From Symbiodinium natans (taxonomy: Eukaryota; Sar; Dinophyceae; Suessiales; Symbiodiniaceae): DNA of 64,000 nt. The stretch covers positions 136,501-200,500 of the forward strand of contig CAJNDS010002258.1 in NCBI GenBank assembly GCA_905221605.1, read 5' to 3'. A model generated the notes under the pieces. The model had not been told where the DNA came from. It saw only the letters and a program-made list of their open reading frames with translations, and did no database searches. A program made the translations under genes and the position numbers. Position 1 is the stretch's first letter. The number at the start of each line of letters is the position of its first letter. Positions 11,959 to 24,354 of the stretch are shown here, piece by piece.

Positions 11959-11992
<34 letters not shown>

Positions 11993-12290
11993 ACTGTCTG
12001 TCTGTCTGTCTGTGTGTGTGTGTGCGTGGGGTGGTGTGTGGGGGGGTGTGCGTGGTGGGTAGGTGGGTGGGTGGGCGGTGAGTGCAGGGCGGGCGTCATG
12101 GGCGTGGGCGTCATGGGCGTGGGCGTCATGAGCGTGAGCGTGAGCGTGGGCGTGGGCGTGGGCGTGGGCGTGGGCGTGGGCGTGGGCGTGGGCGTGGGCG
12201 TGGGCGTGTTGCATGGTATGCCTGTTGATATGCGAATTGGTATGCGTGTTGGTATGCCTGTGTTGGTATGCGTGCTGGTATGCGTCTGCC
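11441..12290 (+). repeat. Mosaic of TG/TC-rich tandem repeats
   Basis: Successive blocks are: TGTGTCTC octamer (about 11455-11620), TGTGTCTGCG- and TGTGTGTC-type units (to about 11820), CCGTGTGT (to about 11885), TGTC tetramer (about 11945-12015), GGTGGGT (about 12050-12075), GTGGGC hexamer (about 12096-12208) and a TTGGTATGCG unit (to about 12290). Each block can be derived from its neighbour by small changes. No coding function. Confidence 0.93.
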
Positions 12291-15200
12291 AAGCTTTCCC
12301 ATAAAATCTGCACCCTGAAAGCCCACAGTTTCATTGATGGGTTCTGCGTGTGACCATCTGGCAGTAGATCCTTGCAGCTAAAGCTTGCTTGTGCCAGGGC
12401 TCAGGGCGAAAACTCTCATCTGTGGGATTTCTTCAGTGCTGATGGTGTCGCATGAAGGCCTGGATCTCTCAATTCCAAGCCTGCTTGGAGCTTCACGTAC
12501 ATGCTGCTCAACGTTGGCATTGCTGTCATCAGGCGGACAGCAGACGCAAGTGTTTCCGCGTGTCCTTGATGGTAGACATCGGAATACGAGAGACAAAACC
12601 CAACCTGCCCGCTTTCCAGCCTGACCAAGCCTCTCCCATCCTAGTCTCCAAACCTGAGCCTCCAAACCCAAAACAGGCCGCCTAAAACTCCACACTCACC
12701 CATGCATGGCAACGCAGCCTCGGCGTAGCCAAGGTACCATCCTCACAGCTTTGCGAGATGTAGTTTTATGGGTTCAGGGTTTAAGGGAAATGCAACCCTG
12801 AACGTTCCTGAGGCTTGTGCCTTCGAGTTCTCCGGATTGCAGCTTAGAGGATGTATCTCGTGCTTTCACGGCTTGGTAACTATATCAGAAAGTTGGGCTT
12901 AACGGTTGCGAGTCACGAGCCATGCTGCAAAATGGGCTTTCTACGGGTCACAAAACATTGTAGTCGTTTCGCTTGTAGCCACAGCCTAAATTAGGATACT
13001 GCGCACAGTCATTGAGCTTTCAGGTTTCGGGTGGCTTGCGAGAGAAACATTCGCCCAAAGACGTCCATATGTTGAGGGGTTACGCTGGGGAAGCACAAAG
13101 TTTGTGGGAAGTTGGCGGGCAACAGTAGCTCTAGAAGAAGTTTCCGGACAATGTCAAACATGAGTCGAACTCATTCTGAAGGTCACAGCCAGGAGATCAC
13201 AAGAGTCGCATGTAGACAAATTCGAGCACTACAGAACTAGGTAGCTTTGGCATGTGCAGATGGCAGTGAGTGGGTATGGGGTTGATTTCAATCTTATTCG
13301 CATCTATAGCAGTTCACAAGCCCGACAAAACTGGAGGCATGAAGCAGACGTAGACAGGCGCATGAGCAGCTTCCCGCCAAAAAATGACGCCGGATATGAA
13401 GGGCCAAAGAAAACCATAACCCCAAGAACAGCGGCCTCACTCCTCGCCGAGGAGGCAGCGCCTGAATGCAGAACGATGACGTTTTTAAGTTTTAAAGTGC
13501 ACGCTGCGTGTGCTACACTACTTCAAGGACCGTCGTGCGCCACTGGGCACTCAAGCTTTTCTATGTCACATACCTGTAGCAGGTCGAGGGGCTCAAGCCA
13601 AATGTGCTAAGGTCGAGGCCCTGCTGGCGCTGCAGTGACCCCGCCGGATCCGCAGGGTCCCAGGAGTAGACCTTGCGGACCTGCGAGGCTGACACTCGCG
13701 CAAGCAGTCCAAAGTACGAGTACAGTATGTTGAAGAAAATGCCATCTACGTTGTACTCAGCATCGCCCTTAGCTCACAAACGCGGGCCTTTATCCGGCGG
13801 GTCACGCTGCGGCCGCGGCAGCCGCCCCCCTGTCTTTAAGATGTGTCATGATGGGCTACGGCTTTTGGGGTATCGGATTTGGGGTTTATAGGGGTTTATA
13901 GGGGTTAAGGGGTTCAGGGACTTGGGCTTCAAGAGCTACCCAAAGCCGTCACCCCCACGCAGAATTTGACTAGGGTCTTAGGGCCCAGGAGCGTTTTCTT
14001 CCCCCCTGCAGGTGCAGCAACCAAACACCTAAACGTCTAACATCTAGATACCTAACCCCTCAACTCTAAGGAATGCCTGCGGGCCCACAATCCCCCATGT
14101 GAACTGCGGTTTGGGGCTTGATTCGGGCTACATAAAGCTCAACTCTCTAAATCTTCCTGTTGTGTCTTTGACAAAGGCGACGAAGTAATGGTATATGCAA
14201 AGCTTTCTTTTAAGCTTACGCCGAAGCTTTGGGGTTAGGGCTTAAGGCTGCAGATTTGGCTTTCTTGCCCCTGAAGTAGCTACCCACACCCTTAGCTGCA
14301 CCCAGTAGCCTGACGCCCCCACGCCCGACATCCAACACAGAAGTCAGGAGGTCAGCAGAAATGCTGGCGCAGAGTTTGCCTGCACATGCCTGTGAAGCCT
14401 TCTTGAATTCGTGGTTCACTTAGACTTGTAATTCATATCGCCCTGGAAATCAACGCAGCGGTGAACCGAACATCTGCGAAATGACTACCTTTGAAACAGC
14501 TTCGCATCCTGGCGGACTGCCTCCATCGACTATCTAACTGTTGATGAGCAGGGGCGGTAGCAAAAAAAAAAGAAGCCAGGGAGTTGGGAGAAGAGCTCTA
14601 GATTGCCGTGGCCAACTTTGTTGTGATACCCCGAACCGCAATAACCCTCGGCGTGGGCTTTGGGGTTGGGGGGGCTTCGGCGCTGGGCTTTGCAAGATGG
14701 CCTTAAAGACGTAGCACAGCTTCTGATGCTGAACGACGCTGACTGGTTCGGAAAGCAGCCCCACAACAATGCAAGCTTGCCGGGCCCCAGAAATCATGAA
14801 ACGTCCCGAGCCAGCCCGCTTCTATCGGATCTATCGCCCAGGCTGTAAGTACCCAGACCTATAAGCTCCAACCCTGGACCTCCCAAGCAGTTGAGAACCC
14901 TAAACCGCCGCCGCAGAAAACGCTGAATGAATATCTCGCAAGCCCCCACGCTTTCCGGCACCCGGGGCTCCAAGTGCCTGCATGGCCGACCTCTCAGCGG
15001 GAGACCTAGGGGCGAAGAGCGGCGTAAGGCTTATGGCTAAATCTCAAGACCTGCCCCTAACGAAAGAAAATGCACATGAGGGTTTTGGGCTTTAGGGCTT
15101 CATCAGATCGAGTTCGGTCGTGTTCGGTCGCTGAAAGCGCAATGCACTAGCATGGGTGGTGCACATGTCCTGGGCTTCATCAAGGGCCTGAAGCAGCTGA

Positions 15201-15774
15201 AGCCGCTGGACATGTTTAACGGCTGCAAGGACTTACTTTTTCTGTTGAACAGTACAGCCTGATTTGCACATGTTTACTTCGGACCGATGGTCGGTGAGAA
15301 CTGCCAGGGCCTCAGTGTTTGGCACATTCCAAAGATGTTCCCCCCCACCCCCAGCCTGCCCCCTCCCCCTCCGATGGGAGGGGGGACCCAGCTGGTGCTC
15401 ATGATACTCGGGGGCGAGTTGTCCGGACAACTTCATTTGGGTGTGGTGCAGGGATGGGGGGGCTTCTCAGCAGATGCTCACGATGCTCATGATGCTCGGG
15501 GGCAAGTTGTCCGGACAGCTGAGCTGGGGGTTGTGAATGGAACACGCGTCGCGTTGCACGGTGTGCTCAATAAAGCTTTTGAAACCCAGGCTGGATTGGT
15601 GAAACGCACTCCGTCGCTGTGTTCCGGCCCAGAGCTTGCACCTGATCCACAGAGGCGACAGTTTTTCTTGCTCACCCCCCACTCCGTGGGTTTGCAAGAA
15701 GCCAATGCACAGGCTGGTAGCCTGAACGAATCGTTTTCAGTGAACGTGCGAGTTCCAGTTTCACTGCAGTGAAC
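12291..15774. other. Non-coding stretch, nothing recognised
   Basis: Only short ORFs without family motifs. Isolated TTTAGGG-like heptamers occur (for example near 13885 and 14230). No RNA gene or mobile element was identified. Confidence 0.45.
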
Positions 15775-16065
15775 GCGGGGGGGGGGGGGGGGGCGGGTTG
15801 GAATGCCGGTCGCTTCAACGCACAACATGTTCCCCACACCACAATGGGGGCGGGGGGCGGGGGGCGGGGCGGGCGGGGGGCGGGGGCGGGGGCGGGGGGG
15901 GGCGGGGGGCGGGGGGGGGCGGGGGCGGGGGGGGGGGGCGGGGGGCGGGGGGCGGGGGGCGGGGGGCGGGGGCGGGGGGCGGGGGGCGGGGGGCGGGGGG
16001 CGGGGGGAGAAAAGGGTGGGGGGCGGGGGGCGTGAGGCTGGTTGGGGGGGGGGGTTGGGGGGGTA
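15775..16065 (+). repeat. G-rich tract, GGGGGGC units
   Basis: Almost pure G with single C, A or T every 5-8 bases (GGGGGGC repeated). The plus strand has very high G-quadruplex potential. Predicted Gly/Ala/Arg-rich peptides are artefacts. Confidence 0.9.
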
Positions 16066-16094
16066 GGAGGGAGGGTCTATTCGACGGCGGACGG

Positions 16095-16600
16095 CTTGAA
16101 TTTCCGGGAAGCAGCTTGGAATTTAATGGTTTTTAATGTACTTAATGTTTTCTAAAGGCCTTCACATATTTCATGCATTAAAATATTTCCAAAAGGCCCG
16201 CGCATTAAACACATTTAAAAATGACCTCCATGCTGGGGGTTTACATATTTAATGTGTTACATATATAATGTAATGAGAATATTCCTGTATTCAATGTTTT
16301 GTGGGTTTCAAGAGCCAGCCCGGAATTCACTGCATTTGAGAAAGTTAAAGTGTTTAATATTTCTAGAAGGCCCGCACATCACATAGATTAAAATATTCAA
16401 CTCCAGGAATATCTTAAAAATATAAGTATATTTAATATAGGTAATGCATTTAATGTATAAAGAGTGTATGTAATATGAAAATGTGTGTTGGTTTCAGGAA
16501 GCAGCGTCGAATTCAATGAAGTCAAAAAACTTAATGTATTTAATATTTCCAAAAGGCACGCGCATTGAATATGTCAAATATTACATTCCAAGGCTGGGCC
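16095..16600 (+). repeat. AT-rich island of degenerate repeats
   Basis: Base composition drops sharply to AT-rich next to the G-tract. Four to five degenerate copies of a unit with TTTAATATTTCC, AAAAGGCCCGCGCATTA and GGAAGCAGC-T-GAATT blocks can be aligned (about 16105, 16185, 16360 and 16495). No ORF is conserved. Confidence 0.65.
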
Positions 16601-16649
16601 ACAGGCCAGATCCCGAAATCAATTTACGTATAAACCCGATAATTTGGGC

Positions 16650-16805
16650 GCAAGCTATTTGGTCAAGCTCTTTGAACTTGACCAATAACTGCCAATAACT
16701 CGCGCCAAAACATGGCGACAAATGTCCGGGTTTACAGTGGCTCTTTGAAATTGACCAAATAGCTCACGCCAAAACATGGCGAACAATCTCCGGGCTTAGA
16801 GCGTG
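16650..16805 (+). repeat. Two-copy direct repeat
   Basis: GCTCTTTGAA-TTGACCAA followed by CGCCAAAACATGGCGA-AA and TCCGGG-TTA occurs twice, the copies about 70 bases apart. Confidence 0.75.
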
Positions 16806-18595
16806 TTCAGTCTGAACGCCCTCCGGGCTCGCCACCACACAAAACATGTTTAAAGCCTAAAACCCTCGAGATATACACCCCCAAAAACCAAAGCGAAAGT
16901 AAGACACAAATAAACGTCTTTACCGAAAACATGTTTACAGCCGAAAAGCTCTTATGGATGCTAGCTGAAGAGCTAAAAAAACCTGCTTTTAGGGGAGCAG
17001 GTCTCACCCTGCGAGCACGAAGGGAGGAGACACGCAGACAAACCTCCAGGGCCCTCACCAAGCCCTACGAGCACGGAGGGAGGGGACATGCGACAAGCCC
17101 TCACCTGGCCCGAATCCATGTTTCAAGTTTAACTAGGCCGGAGTTGTTTCCTTGCAATCCATCCCCTGACGCCATGACCAAAAAGCTCGCGCCAGCATGG
17201 TTCCTTTCCCGCATACAATGGCCAACTAGCACGAGACGTAAGTGCCATGTATTTTCAGAATTATTTTCATCTTGTCACAGGCAATTTCCTTTGACAAACG
17301 GGTGCCCCATACAATGCTAGAGGCCTGGATTTGAGGCCGCCCTCTACTTCCCCTCTTCCCGGTTGGTTCTTAATATCATCTTCCGCCAAACGGGGCGCAG
17401 GGACGTAAGCCATCTAGGGGCGAAACATCTCAATTTACTACCACCCTCTTCTAGGGGAGGCAAGTTTATTTCCCTTCGTGGGATGTTTGGGCACGATCTT
17501 TTCGCACAAAAAAGGGGGGATGTTTTAGCAAGGTCTTTTCGCACAAAAGGAGGTTGGCTTAAGTAAATTCGTCGGAAGAGCAGTCGTTGCAACGAAATGA
17601 AGACGAAATGAACAGAAAAGCCAGGCGGAGCCAATGCAACGAAATGAAGACGAAATGAACGGAAGACATCGGAATCGTGGCAACTAAATGAACGCAGTAA
17701 ACTCCCGCCGGTATCATCGCAGCGAAAAATTGGGGCCTAATCGCGTCATATAGGGGCCTACTTAACTAGCCTGGGCAAGTTGGGTATAGAGTATCAAGGG
17801 ATGACATTGCGGCAGGGCTTCAGTGACTAAGTGTTTAGTGTGGTCCGGGGCTTCAGTTTATATGACATAAGTGTTTCTGGAGGTTTGAGGTTGGGGGCTT
17901 CAAAGGTTGGGGTGCAGGAATCTTTTAGGTCTAGCGCTTGCAGGATCCTTATGGGTGTCGAGTTTGAAGGCGCAGCCTCCCCATCCTTGCAGGCGCGCGC
18001 TTGCTTGCCGCAGCCGCGCAGGCGGCTGCGGCAAGGTTGCGTCCACGTCGGTAAACGGGAGGAAAGTTGGCCTCCGCGCGTGCGGGTTCTAGCCGAAGCC
18101 CCAAAGCATATAGAGTGCCACTTCGGGTTGAGCTCTGTGCGAACTTTGGGACTTCATGCGAAGCATGATGTGAAGATGTTGTTTCGGGAGGGCACACAGC
18201 CTGAACACAATGGAGTCTACTGGGGACGTGAATAGGGCCACCTTTGCACCAATAGGCACCCCTTGAATACATTTTGCTGGATGGGATACTTCTTTGTAGC
18301 CTACCCTACACACCCTAGACCCAAAAGCTTTAAACCCGAGGTGAAAGCACGATTAGCGGCCAAGTTTCGGCCGGAAGTTGACCGGCGATGCTGGCGCCTG
18401 TGGAGTGGTTGCGGGGCTTGGGGATGGAGCTGAAGGCCGCGGTGTGGCCGGGACTTGGGGACTGGGACTTTGAGGGTCCGTGTTCAAGGCGACAGCGCAT
18501 TCTGGACTGGGCTTAGGATTGAGTGGATGAGTTTAGGACGTAGGGCACATGGAGTTTTTTGTGGGGAGAATTCTTTCTTCCAGGCATTTGTTCTC
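16806..18595. other. Non-coding stretch with small direct repeats
   Basis: Small duplications include GAGCACG-AGGGAGG-GACA at about 17015 and 17068, and GCAACGAAATGAAGACGAAA at about 17588 and 17636. No gene recognised. Confidence 0.45.
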
Positions 18596-18785
18596 TGCCA
18601 CACCCGAAACCCTGAACCCCAAACCCGCAACCCGGAACCCTACAACCTTATCAAACCCTAAACCCCAAATTCTGAACCCTAAACCCTAGTTCAACCCTAA
18701 ACCCTGAATTCTGCGCCCTGAACCCTTGTCAAACCCTAAATTTTAAACCCTGAACCCTGAACCCTAAACCCTGAACTCTAAATAG
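18596..18785 (-). repeat. Interstitial telomere-like repeat (CCCTAAA type)
   Basis: Roughly twenty degenerate CCCTAAA/CCCTGAA heptamers in about 190 bases. The unit corresponds to the TTTAGGG telomere repeat, but with point changes and indels, so it is not an active chromosome end. Confidence 0.85.
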
Positions 18786-18889
18786 ATGAAGAGTAGAGTG
18801 GTCAGGGGCTCACGTCGCTCATGTCAACATTCTCAAGCAGGGGTCGCCAACGACTAAACACAAAGGACCTCATTTGGCATACTTGGAGG

Positions 18890-20470
18890 TTCATGGGTAC
18901 TTGGAAGTAGGGTTATGTAGGTCACCCCAATGTGTCTCGGGGTAAGGCATGACGGCATGTGAAGCCAAAAACAACCAAATCCAAATCCATCATTTAAACA
19001 AGCTCATGCTTCGAAACGCCCAGGATACGCCGAGCGGCGGTCGCATTTTGGACGAAAGCTGTATTGCAAAAGCGCGGGCTTGGGCGCGGATTTCTCAGGA
19101 TCGCAAATTACATGGCTTTGGCTTCGTGCATGGTGTCGAATCGCGCTCTCGTCTAGGGCCCCATGCATAGTTTTGCGGTGTTTACGCTTCCCGCCTAAGT
19201 CCCATGCGCGTTTCGAAGCTTTCAATGGTAAGCATGCGGAACACGTGGCAAGCGCGTTTTGGTCCGTTGGATGGTAGCGCGCGGCCCGACTACGGGATTT
19301 GAAACTCGCGATGTTGCAAACCGCGCTCTTGTCTAGGCGCTGTGTGCATCGACGTTGAACATCCTCGTAATCGTCGCTTGTGGACATCTGGGTTCGAGCG
19401 AAATGCCAGACCGTCGTTTTTGGACGTCTGATGACGTCTGGGTTCGCGAAACGCGAACCTGTCGTCGCTTTTGGACGTCTGGGTTCGCCGAAAGGGCGAC
19501 CACCGCATCAACAACACTGCGATTGCGTCCTTGGTTGGTACTCAGTTGCCGCAACCACTAAGCTAAGGCTCCCTCCTGGAGGATTCCACGAATCCCCTCT
19601 GCATTCCCAACCCTCATCACGTCTACAAGCCCGCGAAATTAGCATAGGTTATCACAAGTGTATTCCCGGGCCCTTCACGGGTTCAGTAGAAGCAGGTATC
19701 TTAGGCCCTTGTCGTGGTCCCTGAGTGACAGTAGACCTGCGTGAATGGTTCTCCTACGGGGCAAAGTTGGCCTTTTCAGTTCCGAAATCTTAAGCACCTG
19801 GAGGGCTCCAGGGTTTTTAGGCTTCGATCTGGGTTTGGGGCAGGTACAGGTTGGGGGTTCAAGGCTCAGGGGTTAGGGCTCGCCCCTTCCGTTCAACTGT
19901 GTGAGTCGAAACCCATCATCGAAACCCTCAACAGCAGCTTATGGCCTGCACTGGCCGCCAGCTGCCTCAGCCTGCTCAGGACGATGTTCATAGCGTTGTG
20001 GAGTTGGGCGATGTTCAAAGGGTTGTGGAGTTGAGGGATTAAGGGGCCGTAGATGTCCGGCATGGCTTTATCAGGGCTTTCGGGTTTTGGGGGTCAAGGT
20101 TTGTTGGGTTTTCGGTTTTCGGAAGGGTTCAGGGATGTGGATGATGTAGGTCTCACCAGTCTGTTTTGGGATAAGGCATGACGGCATGGCACCGTGAAGA
20201 CAAAAAACAACCAAATCCAAATCCATCGTTTCTACAGTCTTCATGTTTCTGCCGCTTGTGCGATGTCATCGCAGCAGCTGTTGCAGGCTGCATTTTCCGC
20301 CTTGCAGTCGGTCAGCCCCAAACGGTGTGCCAACATTAGGTTTGCTTACGCCCAGAGTGAGAAGGTGTGACGCACGCGAAGCATGCGCGAAACGCCCACG
20401 ACACGCCGAGCGGCGGTCGCATTGGCCGGACCGGAGAGAAAGGAAAGAAGGGTAGGGGAGTTTGCAGTGG
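18890..20470 (+). repeat. Duplicated segment pair (about 1.25-1.4 kb apart)
   Basis: GGTAAGGCATGACGGCATG with AACAACCAAATCCAAATCCA (about 18941-18990) recurs at about 20171-20226. GAAACGCCC...CGCCGAGCGGCGGTCGCATT at about 19013 recurs at about 20389. Order and orientation are the same, so a larger duplication has decayed. Three short TTTTGGACGTCTGGGTTCG-type repeats sit at 19370-19490. No gene recognised. Confidence 0.6.
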
Positions 20471-20534
20471 GTGAGTCGAGCTTGCGGGCTCGCAGGTGGA
20501 CTAAGCCTACCCGCTCTGTTCAAGAATGTGACAC

Positions 20535-21990
20535 ATCAGTTGCCAAAGTCCACAGGAGAATTTTTGATCAAGGCGACCGAATAGAAAACCCTGAAAAACA
20601 ATCACATCGCTTTGCTGCAAGTACAAGAAAGATGTCAAGATACTCCCGCACCATTACATCAAGCTCTTGCATCAAGATGACAGTGTGAAAAATGTTGGCA
20701 GGTGGCAGAGGAACTGCGGACAAAACGTTGCCAAAGTACCCGTGGGCCTTTGGGTCAACGAGACCAGACAGCATACAGAAGCAGTCACCACAAGAACTCT
20801 TGACAAATCCGTTGCCAAAGTACCCGTGGGCCTTCGGGTCAACGTGACTAAACAAAAGACTCGTAAAAGCGTCGCGTCGCAATTGTCAAACATTGCAAAG
20901 CTACCCCCGCCCCCTCCCATCACGATCTTGCATCAAGCGACGACGTGACAAAATTGTCGGCAAGTGGCAGTGGAACCGCGGACAACACGTTGCCAAAGTA
21001 CCCGTGGGCCTTTGGGTCAACGAGACCAGACAGCATACAGAAGCAGTCACCACAAGAACTCTTGACAAATCCGTTGCCAAAGTACCCGTGGTGGGCCTTC
21101 GGGTCAACGTGACCAAACAAAGGACTCGGAAAAGCGTCGCGTCGCAATTGTCAAACATTGCAAAGCTACCCCCGCGCCCTCCCATCACCCCCTTGCATCA
21201 AGCCACAATGTGACAAAATTGTTGGCAAGTGGCAGAGGAACCGCGGACAAAACGTTGCCAAAGTACCCGTGGGCCTTTGGGTCAACGAGACCAGACAGCA
21301 TACAGAAGCAGTCACCACAAGAACTCTTGACAAATCCGTTGCCAAAGTACCCGTGGGCCTTCGGGTCAACGTGACCAAACAAAGGACTCGGAAAAGCGTC
21401 GCGTCGCAATTGTCAAACATTGCAAAGCTACCCCCGCCCCCTCCCATCACGCCCTTGCATCAAGCGACGACGTGACAAAATTGTCGGCAAGTGGCAGTGG
21501 AACCGCGAACACAACGTTGCCAAAGTACCCGTGGGCCTTCAGGTCAACGAGACCAGACAGCATACAGAAGCAGTCACCACAAGAACTCTTGACAAATCCG
21601 TTGCCAAAGTACCCGTGGGCCTTTGGGTCAACGTGACCAAACAAAAACTCGTAAAAAGCGTCGCGTCGCAATTGTCAAACATTGCAAAGCTACCCCCGCG
21701 CCCTCCCATCACGCCCTTGCATCAAGCGACGACGTGACAAAATTGTCGGCAAGTGGCAGTGGAACCGCGGACAAATCGTTGCCAAAGTACCCGTGGGCCT
21801 TTGGGTCAACGAGACTAGACAGCATACAGAAACAACACCACAAGAACTCTTGACAAATCCGTTGCCAAAGTACCCATTGGGCCTTCGGGTCAACGTGACC
21901 AAACAGAAGACCCCTAAAATCGTCACGTCGCAATTGTTAAAACGTTGCGAAGTTAATTCCTCCCGCGCTCTCGCATCACGCCCTAGCGAC
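20535..21990 (+). repeat. Tandem array of 262-bp units (five, plus a degenerate leader unit)
   Basis: The marker GTTGCCAAAGTACCCGTGGG starts at 20727, 20989, 21254, 21516 and 21778, giving periods of 262, 265, 262 and 262. The 265 comes from an extra GTG at about 21090. Each unit carries the marker twice, about 84 bases apart, so the unit is itself a partial duplication. Units end with a CCCTCCCATCACG...TTGCATCAAG block. The first (from about 20535) and last units are more diverged. Short ORFs recur on both strands because the period is close to a multiple of three; none resembles a known protein. Confidence 0.93.
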
Positions 21991-22147
21991 TATGTGACAT
22001 GACCAGGAGCTCAAATCCTTGTAATTCAGATAAGAGAAATGCCGAAAGCGTAGCTTAAAGAACTGACCCAAGGGCACCTTCATCGTCGGACGACGTAGCG
22101 ATCGGCTAAGCCTAGGCCTCAGGGATGCTGGGGGCAGAGCTGAGAGG

Positions 22148-22570
22148 AGTTTTTAGGGTTTAGGGTTTACGGATTAGGGTTTAGGGCTTAGGGATTAGGG
22201 TTTACGGTTTAAGAATTAGGGATTAGGGTTTAGGGTTTATTGGGTTCAGGGTCTGCTGTTCCGGCATGGAGTACACTTCCCCTACCCTCCAAAACTGGCA
22301 CCCCTTAGGTTCAAAAACCTTCGAGCTTTTTAGCGCCCCTGATACCAACAAGCCCTAAGGCTCAAAACCCCAACCAAAATCCCTAAACCCCTAAACCCTA
22401 AACCCCCAATGCCCTTTCTTGACTTGCTTAGGCATGGGCCGCTTTTGCTTGGTGGCCTGCCGATCATCTGCCTTAGAGACGACGTTCAGTGGATTAGGGG
22501 CGGTTTCAAGTTTAGGGTTTAGGGTGTAGGCGCAGGGTTTAGGGTTTAAGGTTTAGAGTTTAGAGTCTAG
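22148..22570 (+). repeat. Interstitial telomere-like repeats (TTTAGGG)
   Basis: Dense TTTAGGG-type heptamers at about 22148-22252 and 22505-22570, with the opposite orientation (CCCTAAA) at about 22380-22405. Substitutions are frequent. Orientation switching within 400 bases argues against a simple former chromosome end. Confidence 0.85.
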
Positions 22571-24150
22571 GAAGACACCTTGAAGATGCCTTACATGACA
22601 GCTGCTCTGACAAGTATTCTGGCTTTCGCAGGGTATGCCCCCGAGCTTCCGAACACTAAAGCGGTCGACCCACACAAATCTTCCATGCGTCAACAAAAGG
22701 GTTTGCGTTTCGCGCCTGGGGCCTTGGGGTTTGGGCGTTTAGGGTGCATGGCGAGGATTGTCTTGAAACATTGGCGTTTAGGTATTTACTTGCGTTTATT
22801 TTAGGGTGGACGGTTCCAGGGTTTGGGATTCAGGGCTCCGGCAACTGAAGCAGTGGTCCCGATGGGGTGGCGTGTTGAACATTTCGTGTGTGCTCGGGGC
22901 CTTTGGGGCTTAGTTTTGTATAGCATCCCCTAAAGCGAAACCCCAAACCACACCCCCCCCCCGCAACAATAACCCCAAACCTTTTTCGGACCTTTCTAGG
23001 ATGTTGTTGGCCTTCCTGACTACTCCTCGATTCGAGGATGTCTCTGAGGTTGGTTAGGCCTTGAGGACTTGGATGGACAGTCAAGCGATGGTTGGGCCAC
23101 TGGGATTCATACGAAAAACCGAACCCGAAAAAACGAAAGAAGGCCACCTAGAATGGCCTGGATCCAGAGCAGACCCAGTGGCTGCTGAGACCGCAGAGAC
23201 CAAGCTTCATCACCTCTTGGCCCAAAACAAAACCACACCACAAAAACCCTCGTCCGAAGTCCACTCAACGATGACAGCAGCTGCGCTCTGCAAGTGCATG
23301 CAGCCCTCACGTGTAACCTTAAAATCCTAAACCTGCCCAAGCCCGAGGATCCAGCAGAAAGGCATGCTGGGGAATCGCAGGCCGCGGCATCAGGACAACA
23401 TAGACCCTCCTGTAAGGGCCTTTGGACATTGTAGGGGGTCTGTCACGCTCATGTTGGAAACACATCCTGCCCATGTACCCGCCAAAGTTCAAGGCTGTTT
23501 TTGATCCACTTTGCCCTGGTAGCTGCACTTGACCGCAACAATCTTGCCTGCCACAACATGCCGTGAAGTGAAACGGTGCAACGATAACTCAGCGGCTACG
23601 GTGTAGGATTCCACATCGCAACAAATGAGTGAAAGCCAGCCACATGCATCGCAGAAGTTAAGCCATAAACACATTACAATACGCCCAAAAACGCATGTTC
23701 CAAAGATGCATGTTATATCCAAGGATTTGTGTTCCAAAAAGGTAAAAAATGTTCTGGAAATGCCCAGTTTCCTCACGTGACATGCATTCTTGAAACATGC
23801 AGTTTGGGAACATGCCTTTTGGGATCCGGTATGAATATGTTTTTCTTCCTGGTCCTGGGCTTCTTTGGGTTTAGGGTTTAGGGTTCAGGCTAAGTTTAAG
23901 GTTCGGGTTTAGTTTACGGTTTGGGCTGTGTCTTGTCCAAAAAGCCATGTTGTATAAAAGCGCTTTTTTGTGGGGGCCTGGCTGAAGTTGCGACGGGTCT
24001 GTGTCTTTCTTCTCACCCGAAACCCTCAAAGAAAGAAGCCCCTAAGATCAACAACAGTTGTTGCACCAACATTTGCAGGTTGGAGCTCTTGGAGCCCCAG
24101 CATCAACTGCAGCCTTCCACCCCCCCCCCCCTCCCCAGCCCTCCCACCCC
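22571..24150. other. Non-coding stretch, nothing recognised
   Basis: A short TTTAGGG-like run lies at about 23866-23930. No gene or RNA could be supported. Confidence 0.45.
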
Positions 24151-24164
24151 CACCCACGGGCCAT

Positions 24165-24295
24165 CACCGGCACATGCGCTTTTGGCCATGCGTTTTGGGG
24201 ACATGCGTTTTCGAAGATGTGTTTTGGGGACATACGTTTTCGAAGATGCGTTTTGAGGACATGCGTTTTCGGACATGCTTTTCCGGGGAGGCTGA
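24165..24295 (+). repeat. Short tandem repeat, GACATGCGTTTTCGAAGATGCGTTTT type
   Basis: Five to six degenerate ~18-bp units built from ACATGCGTTTT and GAAGATGCGTTTT. Related words (ACGCATGTTCCAAAGATGCATG, GAACATGCCTTTT) occur at about 23690-23820. Confidence 0.75.
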
Positions 24296-24354
24296 TACGC
24301 GTTTTTCATTGTAAAATGCATATTCCAGCCTTCTGGGGCCGCAGGCTTCTGATT

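Noticed and set aside
10744-12334. Very long ORFs (460-510 codons) on both strands
   Set aside because: They are translations of tandem TG/TC repeats and include the N gap. Periodic Cys/Val/Leu/Ser or His/Thr/Arg/Gln strings are artefacts.
15769-16136. Gly/Ala/Arg-rich ORFs
   Set aside because: G-tract artefact with no conserved protein features.
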